A stretch of 64,000 bases of DNA. It comes from Triatoma infestans (lineage: Eukaryota; Arthropoda; Insecta; Hemiptera; Reduviidae). Positions 23,237 to 32,990 of the stretch are shown one piece after another (within the stretch, counting starts at the first letter, position 1; each line of letters begins with the position of its first letter). The stretch spans positions 62,001 to 126,000 of the forward strand of contig JAAEAF010000365.1 in NCBI GenBank assembly GCA_011037195.1. Reading direction: 5' to 3'. Made by a program: the position numbers and the translations under genes. The notes below the pieces were generated by a model. The model was not told where the DNA came from. It made no database searches and was given only the letters and a program-made list of their open reading frames with translations.

Positions 23237-23616
23237 GCCTAGGCCAGTGATGGCGAACCTTTTGAGCTCGGTGTGTCACAATTTTGAAAAATAGAAACAT
23301 AATTCTCGTGGCGTGTCACTCACCAAGTTAATTATTTGTTTAATGCCATTTAAAATACAAAAGCCAAAATTATGAAACCAATAGTTTACATTTAGAGACT
23401 TGTCTTACATATTTCATTGACACTTAACATACAAAATCAAGTAATATATATATAAAATATAATTGAACAAAAACAGAAAAACAATATAAATTTATACAAT
23501 TAGAAAATAAATATATATGAAAAATTAGTGACTTTTTTGGTGTGGTGGTTGGTTCCGCAGAGCTGGAAAGCATCAGAGACATTTTCCGTGGTAGCCTGCT
23601 TCATTTTGTGGTCATC

Positions 23617-23646
23617 GACCGGTTTCGGGCGTTCGCCCATCTTCAG
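23617..23646 (-). ncRNA. Hammerhead-ribozyme-like motif (PLE-4 left arm)
   Basis: The minus strand has CTGAAGA, one T, stem II GGGC-GAAC-GCCC (perfect), then GAAACCGGTC. Stem III is the 6 nt palindrome ACCGGU and the cleavage triplet GUC. This is one of the best-preserved motifs in the window. Confidence 0.78.
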
Positions 23647-23759
23647 GATGCGTTTTTCAGACAGTGCGACAACACAGACTTGTACAGAGCAAACTTGAGT
23701 GTGAAAACTAAGTTTGCTCTGTGCATGTCGGTGTTGTCACACTGTCTGAAAAACGCATC

Positions 23760-23789
23760 CTGAAGATGGGCGAACGACCGAAACCGGTC
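23760..23789 (+). ncRNA. Hammerhead-ribozyme-like motif (PLE-4 right arm)
   Basis: CTGAAGA at 23760-23766 and GAAACCGGTC ending 23789. Stem II has one mismatch (GGGC against GACC) relative to the left arm. The core and the palindromic stem III are intact. Confidence 0.72.
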
Positions 23790-23847
23790 GATGACTACAA
23801 AATGAAGCAGGCTACCACGGAAAATGTCTCTGATGACTTTTTTGGTG

Positions 23848-24018
23848 CTGAAGTTTGTCTGCTAAATCTTCTATTTCGGGTTTATACTTGGTACATTTCA
23901 AGGCCAAGCAAGCGCCACTGACTTCATCTGTTAACCGATTCCGTTTGTTTGTCTTAATATTATTTAATGCTGAGAACAATGTCTCACAAAAATATGTGGA
24001 TGAAAAAATTTTTAGCAA
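23848..24018 (-). pseudogene. hAT transposase C-terminal (dimerisation) fragment
   Basis: The minus-strand frame includes 'STYFCETLFSALNNIK' and 'NRLTDEVSGACLALKCTKY'. These match the hAT C-terminal pattern (Y-x-CE-x-x-FS...K-x-x-RSRLTDE...L-x-x-L-x-x-T-x-Y), including the 'IEDL' segment near its end. Without the PLE-4 insertion the frame would stop a few codons into the duplicated target, at 'KSH'. Everything upstream of about codon 60 from the end is deleted or replaced by the PLE-1 fragment at 24045-24240. It is non-functional. Confidence 0.85.
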
Positions 24019-24044
24019 AACAACTAAAGGAGATCTCGAGGAGC

Positions 24045-24240
24045 GGTCAATAAAATATACACTTTTTTTTAAATCTGTTCCAACGTTTCGACAAATTTAT
24101 TGTCTTTTTCAGGGATAAAATTAAAAAAAATGTTAATCGGTATTTATAATTTCCATGAAACAAACTAAACACAAAATATGTAGTAAACAGAGAGAGTTGC
24201 TAACTATATGAGCTACATTATTAGAAAACAAAGATTTTTT
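24045..24240 (-). repeat. PLE-1 terminal fragment inside the hAT element
   Basis: Shares 'cgaggagcggtcaat', a T run, and the motif region 'acgtttcgacaaatttattgtc' in shortened form with 11010-11080. It continues with 'ttaatcggtatttataatttcc', parallel to 11215-11245, and 'agctacattattagaa'. The hammerhead core at 24080-24113 has CTGAAAA instead of CTGAAGA, so it should be inactive. Confidence 0.75.
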
Positions 24241-24343
24241 TGAATTATGAAATTTTTTATCTTTGAAGATGCGTGTCACCAAAAATGAGCTCGCGTGTCA
24301 GCACTGACATGCATGTCATAGGTTCGCCATCACTGGCCTAGGC

Positions 24344-24954
24344 CAAACTAGTTCCGGCCTGAAATCAGGTTTGGCCGATAACATACATATAGTCATATCT
24401 CTATTATCCAAATTATTTTTTTTTTGAGAAAAATGTGTTAAATTTCAAGGTTGTTCGGGTTTACCTAACTGCAAGGTAATCAGAAATTCAATTATTACCT
24501 TTCAGTGTGCTGTGAACTAGCAATCTATTCCACCGTCATTTTATTAGGATCATTATATAAGGGACGTGGCATATTTAGTCCAGATTCCAAGTATAATGAA
24601 AATAGGAAAATCATATTGTTTTAATTGCAGTAAAAGAAAGTAAAAGTATGTCAGATTATTTTAACTTCATATACTAACTACACATGCACATTAATAGACC
24701 TAACAGTCTGTTTAAAACTTTATTCTGGGAAGTATGTAACGCCATCTACCAAAACACAAAAGTGAACTTTTTCTGAATAGTAATTTCCTCAGTCTGTATT
24801 AAATTAAAGGCTTACTAAAGTCTAGTGAACATTTTAAAGTGAGGGAGTCTATTAGAACGTGTTTGCACAAGAGTAACACATAAGCATTCAACAATAGATT
24901 TTTTTCCCCAATGGTGTCAAGACAGCATTCTTCCCGTGTGTTACATCTTTCCTC
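24344..24954. other. AT-rich stretch, nothing recognised
   Basis: No feature supported. Confidence 0.5.
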
Positions 24955-25690
24955 TTATAGTACTGGGGGGATAGTTTAAGGACCGTACTTACCCTCTTGG
25001 GGTTTACCAGTTGTAAGCAACGGGGTCGTGTAACATGAGAACGATGTCCCCACCATGGAGAGACTGTTAGTGCGATACCTCGCCATGGTAGAAGTGCCGA
25101 ACCCAGGCACTCCCCCGCTTGACCCATTTAAGGGCAGGTTGAGATACGCTCAACTAGCGCGCAATGTGGGTGGTCACACTCCACTCCCAAAAGCTAGGAA
25201 AGGCATCCCCTATCAGGCTCTGGTAAACCGCGCACGCCCAGCTAATGCGCTTACAGCTACGGGCTGGCACCGAGGTTTAATTTATATCCCGAGTATATCT
25301 CCTCCCGCTCAACTCATGACCTCGGTCATTGGAGTTGTTGGTTTAAAACACGACCACTACGAATCCAACCTCAATTGCAAGCAATTGGCTTGGAATATAG
25401 CTTGCGCCCGTTGTTCAGTAATTCATATTCTAACGAGCTTAGCGTGACTGACGCACACCCATGGATCTACTGATTCCATCTACTGATTTCTGTCCCTTGC
25501 CTCAAGTACAGGGGTTCAGTAACCCAGGATACTTACAGACATCCCTGCAAGGGGAAACGATCAGGATAGGATTGGTCGAAGTGAGTGATTCCCTAACCTG
25601 GAGAGCTAGAGACTGATTGCACACCGAAGAAGGATGGGCGATGGTGACGCCACATAGCCACTCCCACAAACGAGATCCGTTACTTATGAA
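24955..25690. other. GC-rich block of unknown nature
   Basis: About 730 bp with GC clearly above everything around it. A 130-codon plus-strand frame (25055-25447) has no recognisable domain, and no frame spans the block. There are short dyads, for example 'ccatgg' twice and 'aggtgtgaccacccac'-type inverted segments. A tRNA-Ser-like SINE follows within 25 bp. It could be an ancient gene exon, an RNA-derived pseudogene or an older repeat; nothing in the sequence decides. Confidence 0.45.
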
Positions 25691-25711
25691 AATCTAAATA
25701 TTTTAAGGAAA

Positions 25712-25860
25712 GAAAGTGTCACGATAACCGAGTGGTTAAAGGTGCGTCAACTGCCCAGTTGAGGTGTATTGTGGGGTCTTGGTAATGGGTTCGATTCCTG
25801 TTCTTGACCTTCGATTTTATTTGATTTATGAATATTAGTAATTTATAGTAAAATATAGTG
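25712..25860 (+). mobile_element. SINE-1, tRNA-Ser-like head
   Basis: It begins GTCACGATAACCGAGTGG, giving an A box and an acceptor 5' strand that pairs 6 of 7 with 'TCTTGAC' near 25806. The anticodon arm TCAAC/GTTGA closes a 7 nt loop whose position 33 is G rather than U. A long variable arm follows, then the B box GGTTCGATTCC. These features indicate a class II (Ser-type) tRNA origin. An AT-rich body follows. The U33 loss argues against a functional tRNA. Confidence 0.7.
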
Positions 25861-26189
25861 ACAAGCTGGCCAAATATGGATTATTTTGGCAATTATATTA
25901 TGTGTTTTACATAAATAGCTCTATAATATGTTCAATAATTTAATAATTAGAGAAATTAAAAAAGACGATGGTGTGGAGAAAATAAGTTTTGAATATTGAT
26001 TTATGTAGAAAAATATTATTAACTAAATATGACGATATATTAGGGTGAAACACTCTTGTGATTTTCATTTTGGGATCGATTTTTGGCATGGTGTTAAACC
26101 ATTAAATTAGTTAAATTCTAGCTTCGTTAAACTTGCGAATTTTTTAATTGTGCTAATTTAGATATTAATCATAACCTATAACAAAGTGG
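25861..26189. other. AT-rich stretch
   Basis: Probably partly the SINE-1 3' body. Nothing else seen. Confidence 0.4.
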
Positions 26190-26300
26190 CAAGGTTTTAG
26201 TTGCTTGCTCTGCCGCCTCTGCCCAAGATACCTATTTGGCATTTAGTCGTAAAGCCCGTCTGAAAAAACAAACAGACATTACTTTACTTTACTTACTTTA
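26190..26300 (+). repeat. SINE-2 tail fragment
   Basis: Contains 'tttggcatttagtcgtaaagcccgtctgaaaaaa' features and the terminal 'attactttactttac', as at 60640-60716. There is no tRNA-like head. Confidence 0.65.
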
Positions 26301-26704
26301 ATTATTTTAAAAAAAGATAATTGAATTGAAGTGAATCTTAACCTATCGTTCGTTCTACTTTAACTTACATCCCTGTGCAACGATCAATCACTGGATCTTA
26401 AAATCACCTAAAAAAAAAAAATCCCCACCATTCTTTCAGTTTCTGGCTGTGGTCCATCAATTCCTAATCCCAACAGACCTAGCATCAGCATACAGATTAT
26501 CTACCCACCTTAATTTACGTGTACGAAAGATTTTCTTCCCTCAAGTTTCAGGTTTATTACTTTCTTTTGAGTTTGTCTCTTCATCCAAAACAAAAGACAT
26601 GACCACAATCTTGCCAGGATGATGTATTTAAATAATATTAGGCCCTATAATTTTTTAAATTCAGATTCATGCATAATTTCCACCCCTTATATTGACACTT
26701 GCTT
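26301..26704. other. Unassigned
   Basis: No repeat or gene recognised. Confidence 0.45.
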
Positions 26705-27620
26705 ATTCTAGTAAAAAGACCTAGTAAAAAATAAAAACAAAGCGTGGCGATCGTGTCAAAATTTCAAAATTGCGTTTCTACCGAAAATACTTGTTTTGAG
26801 GTTCCCTGTGTGTTAACAGAATATCTCAAAAATAAATAATCGCAGGAAGCACAAAGCACTTAGTATCCCAGTTAGGTATAACCACCGCATTTGACATGAA
26901 GGTTTCAGTCAAAACCCATCAAGCGGAAGTGACTTTTTTCCTCAGTTTTTTGCATTTTTTTTTTTTTGTAATCGGCTCCAACAATTTTCTTTTAAGTATA
27001 CCAATTGCCAATCAAGAGAGCAGAGAAAGAGAAACAAAATGCAAGAGACCAGTCTCTCGGATTAGAGTGGGAGAAACCATATAAATACAGCGACGAGACA
27101 CAGAGGAGATATATAGTTCAAATTAGTTCAGAAGATAGTTCACCAGTCACAACGTGTCATTATCCCTTCCACTCTACCTTAATCTACCATCTTTACTGGT
27201 AAAATCCAGGCAATCAGTGTAAACTCATTATTATATTACAGCGTTAACCAAGTCTTGTTAACTTCATCAAACCAGACTAATTCTCCCTAACCAACCTCAT
27301 TAAATAATCTACATATATATTAAGTGCATGTCACTTTTATTTGAAACATTTTCCAGGGAGAATTGAATTTTTTGCGGAAGTTCGTTGGGAAGGAACGGAA
27401 GCGTTATGCTTTCTTTTAAAGCACTACTTCAGTACAATGTATGGTACTATCATGTCACCATATAATATTAATATACCCCTTTTAGAAATATTGTTATATT
27501 CCGAATTTCAAAAATATCGGTTAAATGCGACTTTATGGAATAAGTTTTTGAGTTTTTCGGAATTTTCTTAAAAAGGATTACAACGATTTTTTTTTTTTTT
27601 TAATTTTTCCGGAAGTATCT
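26705..27620 (+). repeat. Family A copy interrupted by an LTR-like element
   Basis: 26705-27000 has the 5' part ('gatcgtgtcaaaattt', 'gttttgaggt', 'ggaagtgact', 'cggctccaacaattttctttt'). The module resumes after about 27311 with 'cttttatttgaaacatttt' and 'gcgactttat'. The TG microsatellite is lost. The gap is filled by a family D element. Confidence 0.65.
27001..27310 (+). mobile_element. Family D LTR-like insertion
   Basis: Interrupts the family A module. 'tggGAGAAACCATATAAATA' gives a TATA-like promoter. Further landmarks are 'cagtcacaacgtgtcat', 'aaaatccaggcaatcagtgt' and 'ctccctaaccaacctcatt'. The length of about 310 bp fits a solo LTR. The exact ends and the duplication are uncertain. 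Confidence 0.55.
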
Positions 27621-28335
27621 TATTTTAGGTAGTACTGCGGAATTTTTATGGCGTTAAATTTAAATTTTTTTTTTATTTCCTTCAATGCTATTGGCGCTGT
27701 CTTCTGGACTGTAGGTAATTACATTGAAGTGATTACTTGAGCCGAGGGTGCCTACTAGCATGTACGCCACCTTTCTATAATTATATTGGAGATTTAAAAA
27801 AATAAAAAAGAAATAGATAAAAAAAGCAATAAGATACGAGTAATTTTCTTTCCATCGCCATTATCACTGGTCCGTTTTCACATCTCCATTTCCAAAGCAG
27901 GGCTTAAAAGAACTTTATACAAGGTGTAATGGGTTCAGATGTCTTGGAGAGGTGTGATGATGTGATGAATAGTTGGGAGTTAGTTAGAGATTTTAGAGAG
28001 TTGTTATGCGGAATATGAATTACGAATTTTCGAAAATAGATATATGTATATTTTAACAATAATTTAAACGTTTGAGAAGATAAACTACAATTAATTTAGA
28101 ATGATTTAAATTGTAACTAGAATGCACCAACAATAATGATTGATAATTAATATATGTTTAAATACTTAGATAGGGACGCGCTCCGATGTATGAATTATGT
28201 CACTGGTAGAATCTTGATGTTACGCTGATGAAATACTGAAGAATAATCCTCTCACCTCCTGTAGAGAGAGTCCTTATATTGCCATCACCACACATTGACA
28301 AGTCTTGTAATTACGGGTCACACTCAAACATCTCT
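27621..28335. other. Unassigned
   Basis: The GA/GT-biased plus strand at 27925-28010 resembles LTR edges loosely. I found no partner copy in the window. Confidence 0.4.
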
Positions 28336-28505
28336 TGCCGTGTGTTGACCCTAGGTCTTGAACAGGTGTTGGCGGTTATCAAAGGACTGTAGCCAGGTGG
28401 TCGGTCTTGAGTGTTTGTTTATTGCCGTGTGTTGACCCTAGGTCGGTGAACAGGTGTGGCGACAGGTGATGGTAGTTATCAAAGGACTGTAGCCAGGTGG
28501 GCGGT
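28336..28505 (+). repeat. Two-copy tandem duplication, about 85 bp unit
   Basis: 'gccgtgtgttgaccctaggt' occurs at about 28338 and 28425. Each copy is followed by 'gaacaggtgt' and then 'tatcaaaggactgtagccag', at about 28378 and 28470. The copies differ by small indels. Confidence 0.85.
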
Positions 28506-28684
28506 CCTTTGACCACTTAGTTGATTTGAAAAATGATAAGATTTTTTAGATGTTTTAGTCATCCAAAATAGCTTTTGCTAGCCGCACTGAGCCCGTGCTA
28601 TCTACCTCCTTGGCTAATATCGTTATCCGCTGAGATCGTTTGGCCCAGATATTTAAATCTGGCCGGACCTCTTTCAAAGGTATA

Positions 28685-29289
28685 GGGTAAAGCTAGGAGA
28701 GATGACGCACATTTCAAAGTTATGTCCTGTATCAAAATATAAGAGATATATTAAAGAGTTAATGCTTGTAAAACATAATATGTCAACTACTACTATCTAC
28801 AAAAACATGTTATTTTTCAAAATAAAGACATTCTCATTTATTCCAAAAACAAAATACAAATACACTACATTTGGCCATCTCTCCTACTATGTTAGGATAG
28901 ATGACGCACCATAGGTAGGAGACCTCTCATGGTTGATCGACATGAAACTTGGTAAACACTATGTCTACGAGTCCAACATTAACGACAGCTGGAAATCTTT
29001 CATTTCAATTGCAATTAATATAGTATATATATAAAAAAAAAATTACTAAGCGTTTTGAAAATTCACGTATTTACCAGATATAGCTGATGCGTATAAATGT
29101 TCGCAGAACACTGAAGAACACACAAAATAACTAAAGAATTCTTTAATAACTAAAGAATTTTGCAAAATACGTTCGCTTCTGATCTCTCTACTCCTGGACT
29201 AACTTGCATGACGCCACGTGGTGGCAAACAAGAGAAGCAAAGCGTAAGTCTTCTCTCCTACCCCCCCATCATCTCTCCTAGCTTTACGC
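28685..29289. mobile_element. MITE with TA target duplication
   Basis: The TIRs are GGGTAAAGCTAGGAGAGATG at 28685 and the complement ending 29289, with a single terminal mismatch. TA lies on both sides (28683-28684 and 29290-29291). The 605 bp have no transposase. The repeated 'gtaggagag' and 'ctctcctac' motifs beneath the ends form sub-terminal repeats. A second copy is at 61998-62479. TA duplication suggests mobilisation by a Tc1/mariner-type transposase. Confidence 0.85.
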
Positions 29290-29291
29290 TA

Positions 29292-29754
29292 CCTCTTTTA
29301 TGTGAACAAGTTCTGTTTGTATATATTGTAAATGAAAAAAAAAGAAAAGATGAAAGGAGTAGATAATCCAGTATTTGCTCATCAACAAAAAATGAATAAT
29401 TACTTCGAAATTGGAATTATTACTTATAATTGGCACTTTCAACTTCTGAATTTATATCAGAACAAAAGGATTATATATTTATAAAGAGCTAAATAAGATG
29501 CTTTATAAAGTTCAAAATAAATGATAAAGAAAATGATTTATAATATAATTGAAATGGTTTGGAATTTCCTTATACCTCTTTTATAGTCAGCTATTTTATT
29601 TCTTCCTAATGACGTGTTTTATTTTATTTTATTATAAAATATCTCTCTGGATTTTTATTAAATGTTATAAATAAATATTTTTACAGTGAAATTTCCTTCA
29701 AATTAACTTTAATTTAACTTTAGTAACCCCTTTATTTTATTTAATGTCCCAATG
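29292..29754. other. AT-rich stretch, nothing recognised
   Basis: No feature supported. Confidence 0.5.
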
Positions 29755-30350
29755 CAGAGTGGAGATAGTCGAGAATGTAGTGTACCTAGGACAAACTGTT
29801 TCCTTTCGAAACAGGATTATCAAAGGAAATTCAACGATGCATTGTTCTGTCTTGGAAAAATTCTGATCTCTTAAAACAATTATGAAGGCTAACATAAAAA
29901 ACTGAGTGGAAGAGAATTACCTTCAATAGCAGCATTCTCCCTGTATTGACATGAATGTCAGACATGATCAACCACGAAAGCGCCAGAAAAGGAAAATAAA
30001 AGTTTGGCAAAGGAGCATTGAACGAAGTATGGTGAATGTGAAAAGAAGTGATAGAATTAGAAATGAGACTATTAGGAAGGCAACTTCAGTGAGGGATGCA
30101 GCGGGATTTGCCAGAAAGTTGAAATGGGAAAGTTGAACTTGGAATGGGCTGGTCATGTGGCTAGAAGAGACAACAAACACTGGGCTAAAATGTTAACAGA
30201 ATAGACATCTTTAGGTAGGAAGCGGAATAAAGGTAGGCAATTAAAGAGGTGGTCAGATGAGATTAAGATGGAAGAAGAGGCCATTGAACTCCCAGTTACA
30301 AGGTACGGTTGGTCACCGAATATAACTCTCTTCAGGAAGGCCTACATATT
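29755..30350 (+). pseudogene. RTE-like LINE ORF2 C-terminal remnant
   Basis: Plus strand. 'EIVENVVYLGQTVSF' near 29763-29808 matches the YLG-x-x-(V/I)SF motif after the reverse transcriptase. 29951-30136 gives 'QRSIERSMVNVKRSDRIRNE' and 'KLKWES', aligned with the RRMERSMLG...DR-x-RN...LKW segment. 'WAGHVARR' follows in another frame (about 30133-30170), and a basic GR-x-x-RW-type stretch lies near 30220-30260. It has several frameshifts and stops. RTE proteins prime reverse transcription at nicked DNA; only the distal domain survives. Confidence 0.75.
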
Positions 30351-30480
30351 TTGCATATGCGATCTAGAAGAAGTAGAAGAAGATGAAGAGAAGAAAAGTT
30401 TTTGTGTTTAGGAATAGTGACTTTTATTTTAATTAATATCTTTTTTGTCTTTTTATTTTTCCTTTTGTAATTCAAAATAT

Positions 30481-30867
30481 TGTAACGCAGCCAGTGGTGC
30501 CATCTAGGAGAGGAAGTAGGAACCTCAAGTTTTCTTAGTGGCTGCTAGGAAACGCTGGCGACGCGCTCTAGTTCTTTCTGGAAGGATTGAGAAGATTCTA
30601 GAAGATTCTCCACTGGTATAAATAGTAGGACCGCTAGAGTTTTCTAGTTACAAATGAAGTGTACGTTTGTGGAAAGTATATAAAAAATGAACAAAGCAAA
30701 CTTTTGTGGTTTAAACTGTGAAGTAATTATTATTAAGTGTTGTATTTTGTAATTTATTGTGTATAACAATAAATTGGTGTTTTCTTTATTGAAGTTTAGA
30801 GTATTTTATCTATACGAACCCACTTGAAACTAATTGTAGTAGCTAGTTTGGAGGGAAAACCTTTACA
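30481..30867 (+). mobile_element. Solo LTR, family C
   Basis: Runs TGTAACGCAG...CTTTACA over 387 bp. Promoter-like 'GGTATAAATAGTAGG' is at about 30617 and an 'AATAAA' at about 30768. The 4 bp duplication ATAT lies at 30477-30480 and 30868-30871. It is the same family as 14392-14790 in the opposite orientation. Confidence 0.9.
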
Positions 30868-31506
30868 ATATATAAAACAAGGCTATCATTATTATTATTA
30901 TTATTATTATTTTATTTATTTACTAAGATAGCAAATTAACAAAAAGGGTGCTAAGAGAGCTAAGAAACAAAAAAAAATGTGTGCAAATTGATCTTAATAT
31001 GCATCATGCTTCTTTGATTATAATAGATTTAGATCAGCATAATCCATTGAAATGAATAAACAAAAGAGCCAACTTTGATCTACAATCAACTTTCTTCGAG
31101 GTTTTTCTGAAGAAAGTTAATGCATGCTTTATTTATTGTTTTTTTTTACTTTCTCTTACTAAATAACAGTAAGAGGAAGTATTGCGACCGTTCAGATTTT
31201 CGAAACTGAGTTTTCACCCGAAATATTGTTTTGTGGGCATCTGACTATGAAAAAGTGATTTTCAAACATTGGTCTGTGTGCGTGTGTGTGTGTGTGTGTA
31301 TTTTGTGTTTGTTTAATTAATATAACTCAAAAAATGGAAAATCAAGGAATGTTTAAATTTGATATATACTTTAGATGTTACTAGAAAATCCGACAATGAG
31401 GTTTTTCATCAAAATCGGTTGACCAGAAGAAGCGCCCCTTTATTGAATGAATTCTTGGAATTATTCTACGATTTTCTCGAATCCGATTTTTTTTTTTCGA
31501 AACTTA

Positions 31507-32625
31507 AGCGGCCCCTACATGGTCAATAATATTGACAATACAACCATCAATCCTCGTGCTAACCACTCTCAATATTTCACTACCTTATACGATCAATATG
31601 ATTGTCAATACTTTTGTTCAGTACTTACTACTTCTGCCACTAGGAGAGTGAATCTACGCGGTATTGCAACGGTTATTTGCTGGTTTTTTTCTTTTCCAAA
31701 ATATGAATAATCGTACAAAAGCTTGCTTAGCTATTATTTTGGCGTTTGGCACTACTCGTCAAGTGAAACACTGGATGAAAGAATGGTTGAAGAACAGAGA
31801 TGAATATTCTCATTTAGTACTTTTGAAGAAAAACAGCCTCTGCGATGTTGAAGATTTCAAGAACTACTTTCAAATGTATGAACCTACCTTTAACAAACTG
31901 TTATAGATGGTTAAACCATTTGTGAAAAGGCAGAACAGAAATATGAGAGAAAGTATAAGTGCTTTCCCTAAGGAAAGATTAGCCTTAACTCTGAGGTACT
32001 TGGCCACTGGAAGAAATTTTGAAGACTTGAAGTTTTCAGTCATAATGTCCCCAACAACTATAAGCAAAGCTGTAATAGAAACCTGTGAAACATTTATATA
32101 TGTCCTACAAAACTTTGAAAAAATTACAATCACCTTTAAAAAATGTATGATTGAAGTTTTATTTTAATACAAAAATCTTTCCCAAGAACCTCTACTGGAT
32201 CGTGTTTTGAACTGAACCGTAATGAAGGGACTATTTAATTGACTATATAAAATGTATGTTAATCAGAAAAATAAGATTAAAAAATGACAATCATCTTTAA
32301 AAAAAATGTATGATTGAAGTTTTATTTTAATACACAAATCTTTCCAAAGGATCTTTGTAAGTTATTGCATCACTGTTGTTAAGGTTAGTTTCAACGTTAT
32401 ATGAAATTACTGAACTGAGTATGATATTGGCGCCTCCCCTTCGCAGTCAATATTGTCAATATTCCCTTCAATTTTCAGTATTGATACACGAAAATCAGAA
32501 AATCCGGATTTCCATCAGTACTCTATCAATACCTACCGTCAATACAATTCTTTCACCTTACACGGTCAATAATATTAACAATACCTTAGCGTATTGTCAA
32601 TAATATTGACCGTGTAGGGGCCGCT
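31507..32625 (+). mobile_element. PIF/Harbinger-type DNA transposon, internally deleted
   Basis: The TIRs are AGCGGCCCCTACAYGGTCAA at 31507 and the complement ending 32625, continuing into 'aatattgacaatac'. The 3 bp duplication TTA lies at 31504-31506 and 32626-32628, as expected for this superfamily. It encodes only the N-terminal part of the transposase. Its last 210 bp recur at 36905-37117. Confidence 0.9.
31703..32167 (+). pseudogene. PIF/Harbinger transposase (HARBI1-like), N-terminal part
   Basis: One continuous frame from the Met at 31703, broken by a single in-frame TAG at 31904-31906. The second part contains 'ERLALTLRYLATGRNFEDLK' followed by 'TISKAVIETC', the conserved segment of HARBI1-type nucleases that precedes the DDE domain. 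About 150 codons remain of a usual 350-400. The DDE residues are deleted. The frame then runs into a segment duplicated at 32130-32170 and 32282-32330 ('aaaaaatgtatgattgaag'). Confidence 0.85.
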
Positions 32626-32990
32626 TTATATAATGTATCTTTAATTTGAAATATTTATTCTCGGAGTTTTTTTTTTTTTAGTGGTGCTCCTGGGTAGGAG
32701 AAATTTTAGGTTTTTCTCTAAAATGCTATTTCAGTATTCTACAATTATGTATTAGAATAAGAGTACCACCCAACTTCCGATTTTGACTGGAAATACGGCT
32801 TTACTGAGCGGTTTATACAGTTTTCTGCATTTTTCAATGTTTTTTTTTTTTTTAAACTTGTATCTAACTAAACGTGTTCACATCTGGCCCTTCTGTTGGT
32901 TTTTCTTCTGCGAAATTTTTAGGAAGTCTCTGAAAAGCTGGCAAATCATGCTTCGCTAAAAAAAAAACCGCTTTTTTATAGTTGAGGTCC

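Larger units (their letters stand above)
23544..23833. mobile_element. PLE-4 terminal-repeat insertion in the hAT element
   Basis: A 290 bp insertion with a 14 bp duplication, TGACTTTTTTGGTG (23530-23543 and 23834-23847). Most of it is two near-perfect inverted arms of about 120 bp (about 23573-23694 and 23712-23833) around a spacer of about 17 bp. There is a one-sided extension of about 30 bp on the left ('ggttccgcagagctgg'). The arms carry facing hammerhead-like motifs and there is no coding sequence. It is effectively a PLE reduced to its inverted terminal repeats, and it entered at the stop codon region of the hAT frame. Confidence 0.85.
23245..24335 (-). mobile_element. hAT-superfamily transposon, internally deleted
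   Basis: Terminal inverted repeats CAGTGATGGCGAACCT (23245) and its complement (ending 24335). A perfect 8 bp target duplication, GCCTAGGC, lies at 23237-23244 and 24336-24343. 8 bp duplications and CAG-type ends are hAT hallmarks. 'gtgtcac'-type motifs repeat beneath both ends. Only the C-terminal transposase segment remains, on the minus strand, and two PLE insertions are lodged inside. Confidence 0.92.
31140..32990 (+). repeat. Family A copy split by a PIF/Harbinger element
   Basis: 31147-31503 carries the starting palindrome ACTTTCTCTTACT / AGTAAGAGGAAGT, the TG microsatellite (about 31277-31298), and the first module up to 'tttcgaaac'. The second part resumes after 32629 with 'gggtaggagaaa', 'aaaatgctatttcag' and 'cggctttactgagcgg'. 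The interruption is exactly the 1119 bp element below. Confidence 0.75.

Noticed and set aside
25055..25447. 130-codon open frame in the GC-rich block as a gene
   Set aside because: No domain, no conserved motif, and GC-rich sequence makes chance open frames likely.
25540..25660. Possible U1 snRNA pseudogene ('gatacttac...gggg..gatca...attgcac')
   Set aside because: Only short scattered strings agree. The 5' end reads ACTTACAG instead of ACTTACCTG and no Sm site follows.
25712..25810. Functional tRNA-Ser gene
   Set aside because: Acceptor mismatch, no U at position 33, and an implausible anticodon loop; related truncated copies show it is a SINE head.
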